Shown here piece by piece: positions 58,949 to 64,000 of a stretch of 64,000 nt of DNA. The translations under genes were made by a program, and so were the position numbers. Origin of the DNA: Hydra vulgaris (taxonomy: Eukaryota; Cnidaria; Hydrozoa; Anthoathecata; Hydridae). The DNA lies in contig NC_088921.1 of NCBI RefSeq assembly GCF_038396675.1, forward strand, positions 62,538,501 through 62,602,500, given 5' to 3'. The notes under the pieces were generated by a model. That model was given only the letters and a program-made list of their open reading frames with translations, ran no database searches and was not told the DNA's origin. The first letter of the stretch is position 1; each line of letters begins with the position of its first letter.

Positions 58949-59877
58949 TAATGAAAACGTTATTCAAACATTGTTATGTAGTCTATAAAAAACAGAAAGG
59001 CAATTTGCAGTTAAAACAATTAAAATTAAAAGAAGATTCAGAATATCATTTACATAATGAAAATGCTGATTCACTTTATCAGCGCTTGAAATAATTATTT
59101 GAAGGTTGCCGATCAACACTGATCGTCAGAAATGATAAAAAATGAAAAGATGAAAATCAAATAATTTTCCAGATAATAAAATTTTTGCACTTTTTTTTAT
59201 TGTAACCTAAAGATTGTTATGGTCTTAAAACTGTTTAATTCAGCAACCATAAACATTTTTAAATTTTAATGCTAATTTAACTTGAAGATTCTTTTTTAAA
59301 TATTAAAATTCTTTTTATGATATAATTCGATTTGCAAAAGGCAATTAAATTTGATTGACATCTTTAATTTTGGGAGTTCAAAGCATCAGTTTTTCCAAAA
59401 GTCAACGGACATTATTTGGAGTGCTGCTTTTTAATCTAATTAATTGCATTTTGGATGTACACAAACCTTTACTTACATGTTTATTGTTAAAGGATGAACT
59501 TTTGAAATACAATGATACTCCGATGAATGTACTTTGTTTACCTTTTTATGGGCAAAACATTTACAAATTGTGTTTATAAACATATTTATTGTGTTAAATA
59601 ATATCAACATATTTGTTTTTTTGTAAGAGAGTTAACTTTTCAGTGTCTACTATTGTACATGATATAAAAAAAAAAAAGGATTGCAAATTAAATAAATTTT
59701 TCTATTATATTTAAAATGTGATAATTCTACTTTGTTTAAAAAACTCAAAAATAAAGTAACATGTCAAATAATGTCTAAAATCTTTATTTAGATTTGATTT
59801 AACTTATCATATCTAACTTAACTCACAAACCCAACTTTTAAACCCAACTCCCCCAGCATAACAAAACTTCAACTTAC
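58949..59877. other. NOL4-like intron after the Tc1 element
   Basis: The first 150 bp continue the unidentified relic ORF. The remainder is AT-rich without recognisable features. Confidence 0.45.
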
Positions 59878-59898
59878 TTGAGAACTATCATCTGTACT
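59878..59898 (-). CDS. NOL4: Candidate NOL4-like 21-nt microexon
   Basis: The sequence encodes STDDSSQ between a strong acceptor (TTATTTTCCAG, ending 59899) and a perfect donor (GTAAGT from 59877). It is phase 0 at both ends and would join directly to IQYPSTETNYK of the next exon, extending its serine/acidic-rich region. No homology supports so short a peptide, so this rests on splice signals, phase and position only. Confidence 0.5.
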
Positions 59899-61330
59899 CT
59901 GGAAAATAACTATAAAGAATATAGACATATGATAAACAGCATATATATATATATAGCATAATTTTATCATATTAAAATTTAATGCACTGATGTCACTGTA
60001 ACAATGCTTTCATATAAATTGATCAAGGTATGTTACCATCATGTTGAGACATATCAGCAAACTAAATGTTTGTTTGAAATGAAACTTGCATCTACCACAA
60101 TGTAACCTAAACAAATAAAATGACAAAATAGCTGATTATTAATATAGGCTTCAATTTCATAATTAAACAACGAAGTATAGATAAATTATTTTACTGTTCC
60201 AAATATTACAGAGATAAGTTTAAATGTATATATTTTAAACATTTTTTAGAAATCGTTTTAGAAAAAGTTTTTGAAGACAAGATTCTTTTTACTTTTAAAA
60301 ATTTTCTTCAATAAATGACAACAAGAAACTACCTTTAGGAATTGTCAACAACTTCAGTCTTAACACAACAGGCAATTGCCAGATGCATCAGGTTTATATG
60401 TCAGAGAAATATGACATCGCTAGCTTAGATACTAGACAAATTTAAGACACCCAACTCCCTATATTACTGTTTACTAAAAATTAATTGGTCTGATCCTGGG
60501 TTTACTAAAAGAGTTCAACCCTAGTGGAACAAAGCCATTGTAATAAAAGTCCGTTTAAATAAAATAACTAAAATAGTTTTCCAGAAATATTAAAAATGAT
60601 AGAAAATGCTTTATACAAAACCAGAAAATATATTGGTTGATTTCCATGTAACTGGTTTATTTCCTTTTAATAAAAATATATTGGTCTGATTCCTAACTGG
60701 TAATTAATAGCTGGTTTAATATAAAATTAAAATTATTTTAAGAAATCCAACGCAACCAACTTCTACTCCATTTACTACTTATATTTCACTTTCACTCAAG
60801 AAAGAAAAAACGTGGTCTGGTCCTGGGCTTATTAAAACAGTTCAAACCAAGTGGCAAAAAGCGATTGTTATTTTTAATAAAAGTAAGATTAAAAAGAATG
60901 TTAAAAAATAGATCTACTTCAGGCCAATTAGTTCAACTTTGAACATCACAAAGAAAAACTAAAATTAAGTTTAGTGAAGTTTCAAAAAAAAAATAAAAAA
61001 AGATCAACAGAGTTCAATGAAAAATATTACAAATAAATATTAAAAGAATAGAAAGATATTTATTATATTAAAATGCTCCTCAAATGTTAAACCTTTACTC
61101 CTCACACTACAATTGTTCTGAAAAAAAATGATTGAAAATTAGAAATGTTAAAACAATTTATTTGATATAATATGTAAATAGAATAAATTCTGCTAACAAA
61201 TCATTATTTTGTATTGTTTTAATTATCTATATAATATATGAATTGTTATTGCAGACTGTGCAAAGAAAAAATTTAATTAATAATCATGGATATGTTGAAG
61301 AAAAATGGAACAATTTTAGTTCATAATGTG
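59899..61330. other. AT-rich sequence upstream of the visible NOL4-like exons
   Basis: No exon of the conserved NOL4 N-terminal domain is found. The phrase GGTCTGATYCTGGGYTTAYTAAAA...AGTTCAA recurs at about 60487 and 60816, hinting at a local repeat. Confidence 0.4.
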
Positions 61331-61339
61331 GATGTTTAG

Positions 61340-61390
61340 TTTAATTAACTAGTCATTCATGCATATGGCATGAATGACTAGTTAATTAAA
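61340..61390. repeat. Perfect foldback hairpin, 23-bp arms
   Basis: Arms 61340-61362 and 61368-61390 are exact reverse complements with the loop ATATG. Confidence 0.92.
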
Positions 61391-61619
61391 AAGCAAATAT
61401 AATAATAAAAGTGGTAGAGGAAATGGTAGAGATGGGTGCCTTAAAGATAGAAAAGGTTTATTCAATGGAATAAAGTTTAAGTGAATTTTTAAACTAGATT
61501 ATTTACACATGGAAGAAGATCTAGCAATACTTCTGAGATGACAATGGGGCAGTTAAGATTTCCTCGCATTATGAGCTTTGAAAATGAATCAACTTAATGG
61601 TATTGTCAGAGACCAGATT

Positions 61620-61870
61620 TGAAGCCTTCAGCATACTTCAGTCAAAACATTGTTATAATAATGGAAAAAAACATTTTGACAAACTAAATTAGCAACGACA
61701 ACGACAACAACAAAAATATATTAATTTTTAAAGCAGTAAAGTAAAAATATATTAATTTTTAAAGCAGTCAGCACACTAAGTCAAAACATTGCTATAATAA
61801 TGGAAAAAAACATTTAGACAAACTAAATTAGCAACGACAACGACAACAACAAAAATATATTAATTTTTAT
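61620..61870. repeat. Imperfect tandem duplication of about 130 bp
   Basis: TCAAAACATTGTTATAATAA through ACAACAACAAAAATATATTA occurs at about 61640-61725 and 61772-61865. The last part (AAATATATTAATTTTTAAAG) occurs a third time at 61746. It contains short GACAAC runs. Confidence 0.82.
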
Positions 61871-62511
61871 AATTATTTACATTAAATAAAAATAATTTAC
61901 ATATATTACAATAATATTAATAAATAACAAAAAAGTAAAAAAAAATTATTACATAATAATGATTACAATGGTTATAGTTATAAAGATATTTAACAATATT
62001 TTTAATTTTAAATATCTAAGCTTTTATTTTGTTTGTAATTCACATCCCTAAGGACGAGAGGTTTACTACATTTGAGTTGGTTACAACTCTCTCTTATCTC
62101 ATTAACTCTGAAACATGAACCTTGTTGAACAAGGTTGCTTAGCAGAGAAACAAGCGATAAAAATAGCGATGATTATAATAATAATAATATAACTGTAGTA
62201 ATAACAAAAAAAAAGAATAAGAGAATATTTTAATAATAATATTTTTAAGAAGTTAGCATAAACTTTTTGAAATTTAATTTTGTTCAAGATAAAGAATGAT
62301 TGAGAAAGGGAAGATAAAAGTGCCTAAATATCTAGCTTTTTTCTTTATAGAGTTTTAAACAAACAAAACAAAAATTAGTACACTTAACTAGTGCCAGAAA
62401 GGTTGGAATTTTAGGTTTTTTTTAAGACTAATGTGTCTGAATTAGGAGGCTGAAAGTTTATTATTCTAATAGAATGATATAAACAGCAAAAGTTTGTTAA
62501 TGTGGTAGTTA

Positions 62512-63242
62512 CTAGGGCTTTTGATGGGTTGGGCATCAATGGACCCAGATCCAAATTCGATTGGTATATATGAATCTGGGTTTGAGTCAGGTAGCAATGG
62601 ACCCTAATTCAACCTAAAAAGATCCATACCTAACTTACTTTACAGGTCTGGTCATGATAAAAAAAGAGCAAAAATAGTGTGTAGCATTATTTGGAGTGGA
62701 CTATTGATTGCATGAGTTAAAATGGCCGCAAACGCTTTATAAATGGCTCGCTTTATAAGCGAGAAGTTCCTAGATCGATCCCCACCACGCCCCTGGTAGT
62801 ACTGCGCTCAACTTGTTTCTTGACGCAGCGACCTTGTTCGTCAAGGTTCGTGTTTCGGAGTTATAGAGTTGAGAGAGGGTTATAACCACTATTAAGTAGC
62901 CTCCTCATCTGTAGTGGCCTTCTCTGCCTTGGGGAGGTGAATAACAAACAAACAAACAAACAAACAAACAAAAAAAAACAGTATAGGTGTAGTTAAAGCA
63001 ATTTTTCTCTTTAAAACTAAAGCAGTTAGTCATAAAAAAATACAATAATGAGTAAGTATCAAAATGAAAATCAGGTCTGGGTATAACAGGTCTGGATATT
63101 ATAAGAATTGTATCCAACCCATCAATTCTAACGAGTCTAGCAGGTTTAATATTAACAAAACCCATATTAACAAAACCCAGACCAAAGAACAGTTTAAACA
63201 GGTTGGGTTGGGTCTGGGTCTAGACTTACCTATTAACAGCCC

Positions 63243-63244
<2 letters not shown>
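62512..63244. mobile_element. Candidate hAT-type MITE
   Basis: The left end is AGGGCTTTTGATGGGTTGGGC; the reversed right end is AGGGCTGTTAATAGGTAAGTC. Subterminal GACCCAGA / GGTCTGG motifs recur (62548, 63073, 63098, 63175, 63214). No ORF. The microsatellite adjoining the right end obscures any 8-bp duplication. A SINE-like repeat lies inside. Confidence 0.45.
62740..62985 (+). repeat. SINE-like repeat with (AAAC)n tail
   Basis: A B-box-like GATCGATCC lies at about 62774, followed by a body matching 16905-17040 (GCAGCGACCTTGTTCGTCAA... GTAGTGGCCTTCTCTGCCTT) and a tail of seven AAAC units (62945-62975). A tRNA-derived SINE is plausible. No clear A box could be chosen. Confidence 0.55.
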
Positions 63245-63320
<76 letters not shown>

Positions 63321-63352
63321 AGTAGTAGTAGTAGTAGTAGTTGTTGTTGTAA

Positions 63353-63407
<55 letters not shown>

Positions 63408-63408
63408 T
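63244..63408. repeat. (TAG)n microsatellite
   Basis: About 165 bp of TAG triplets with one GTAGAGTAG slip and a TTGTTGTTGTAA interruption. Poly-Ser, poly-Val and poly-Tyr frames here are artefacts. Confidence 0.97.
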
Positions 63409-63410
63409 TT

Positions 63411-63565
63411 TGTGAGCCCTTACTCTGCATTTTATGAGCCCTGACGCTACGTAAAAAGCCCTCATGCTGCTTTGCGCGCCCTTATGCTACCATTTGAGCC
63501 CTTACGCTGCAATTTGAGCCCGTTTGTTGGCAGCATAAGGGCTCCGTGAGCCCTAATGTCACGGG
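63411..63565. repeat. 20-bp degenerate minisatellite (GAGCCCTTACGCTGCAATTT)
   Basis: About six units with starts 20-22 bp apart (63414, 63436, 63456, 63476, 63496, 63516), each with a GAGCCCTTAYGCTRC core. It is followed by inverted copies CAGCATAAGGGCTC (63531) and GAGCCCTAATGTCACGGGCT. Confidence 0.82.
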
Positions 63566-63624
63566 CTAATTTTGTGAAAGTAATCGAGGTTATTTTGTGA
63601 ATTAGAACTATAACATTTAATTGA

Positions 63625-63770
63625 TTTTTTTATCGTACGAGTATTACTTAGGGAACAATATTGGTATAAAAAATGCAAGCAATACTCGTATGACAAAAAA
63701 CATACATTAATGTATATTTTTTTACTCGTATGATAAAATCAAACCATACTCGTACGATAAAAAATTCTGG
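63625..63770. repeat. Cluster of TACTCGTAYGAYAAAA motifs
   Basis: One inverted copy (TTTTTTATCGTACGAGTA at about 63627) and three direct copies (about 63681, 63721 and 63747). The outer two form an exact inverted repeat of about 18 bp, so this may be a very small MITE. Confidence 0.65.
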
Positions 63771-64000
63771 CATACTTATTAAATGTTATGGTATAAAAGC
63801 CATGAATAATTATAAATGATGTTTTACATTAATCAAATTACAGTGTGTTATGTCAAATTATTTATGGTTTTAATTCCTAACCGAAGTAATTCTTTTTGCT
63901 GTTTTATAATCAAATCTAACGTTCAAACATCTAATTATTAGTTTAGTCGTTTGATATATTAAATATTTGTAAATGTTTTAAAATTATTTAAAGTTACTTC

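Noticed and set aside
61500..61680. Tc1 transposase fragment (WYCQRPDLKPSAYF-like reading)
   Set aside because: Only one short block resembling SPDLxP. Too little to support a call.

Overview
The window is very AT-rich animal DNA. I infer a Hydra-like cnidarian from the base composition, the dense mix of CR1-type LINEs with hAT, Transib, Kolobok, Harbinger, pogo and Tc1/mariner elements, and a metazoan-only host gene. Species assignment is inference. No bacterial operons, rRNA, tRNA or CRISPR arrays are visible.

The only clear host gene is a NOL4/NOL4L homologue on the minus strand. Six exons are visible: 59878-59898, 51251-51400, 48059-48262, 45773-45808, 37347-37464 and 35723-37251. All junctions are GT-AG and phase-consistent. 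The 5' part lies beyond base 64000. Two exons are microexons of 21 and 36 nt.

Left of the gene (1-35000) the window is a nested transposon graveyard. (a) 2900-6849: a DUF4371-type hAT transposase relic, split by a 5'-truncated LINE (3451-4925). (b) 7071-10440: a decayed Transib (RAG1-like) transposon with CACAGTG/CACCGTG ends and an exact 5-bp duplication CGATA. (c) 10882-16075: two LINE relics in tandem, the second split by an 880-bp MITE. (d) 17700-25745: a plus-strand LINE 3' end split by a Kolobok-type element (18296-25548, TTAA duplication). The Kolobok element itself carries a DD41D mariner (18889-20190) and a pogo-like element (21953-25241), and the pogo carries a further MITE (23897-24814). 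(e) 25750-32040: a minus-strand LINE whose reverse-transcriptase ORF is split by a structurally intact PIF/Harbinger element (27269-30156). That element has two open genes: a DDE transposase and a Myb/SANT-like partner ending in an ANKRD40-like C-terminal domain. (f) 32302-34432: an unclassified TIR element.

Within and beyond the NOL4 introns lie a 3.2-kb Tc1 element with long TIRs (40303-43544) carrying a second relic ORF, a mariner relic (50640-51095), and a Tc1 DD34E element (57430-58948) inserted into another relic ORF. MITEs, minisatellites and microsatellites are also present.

Two cross-cutting patterns stand out. At least nine unrelated, near-perfect foldback hairpins (16-31 bp arms, mostly short loops) are scattered through the window, some inside relic transposase ORFs. 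Four LINE 3' ends on both strands share a small stem-loop with covarying pairs.
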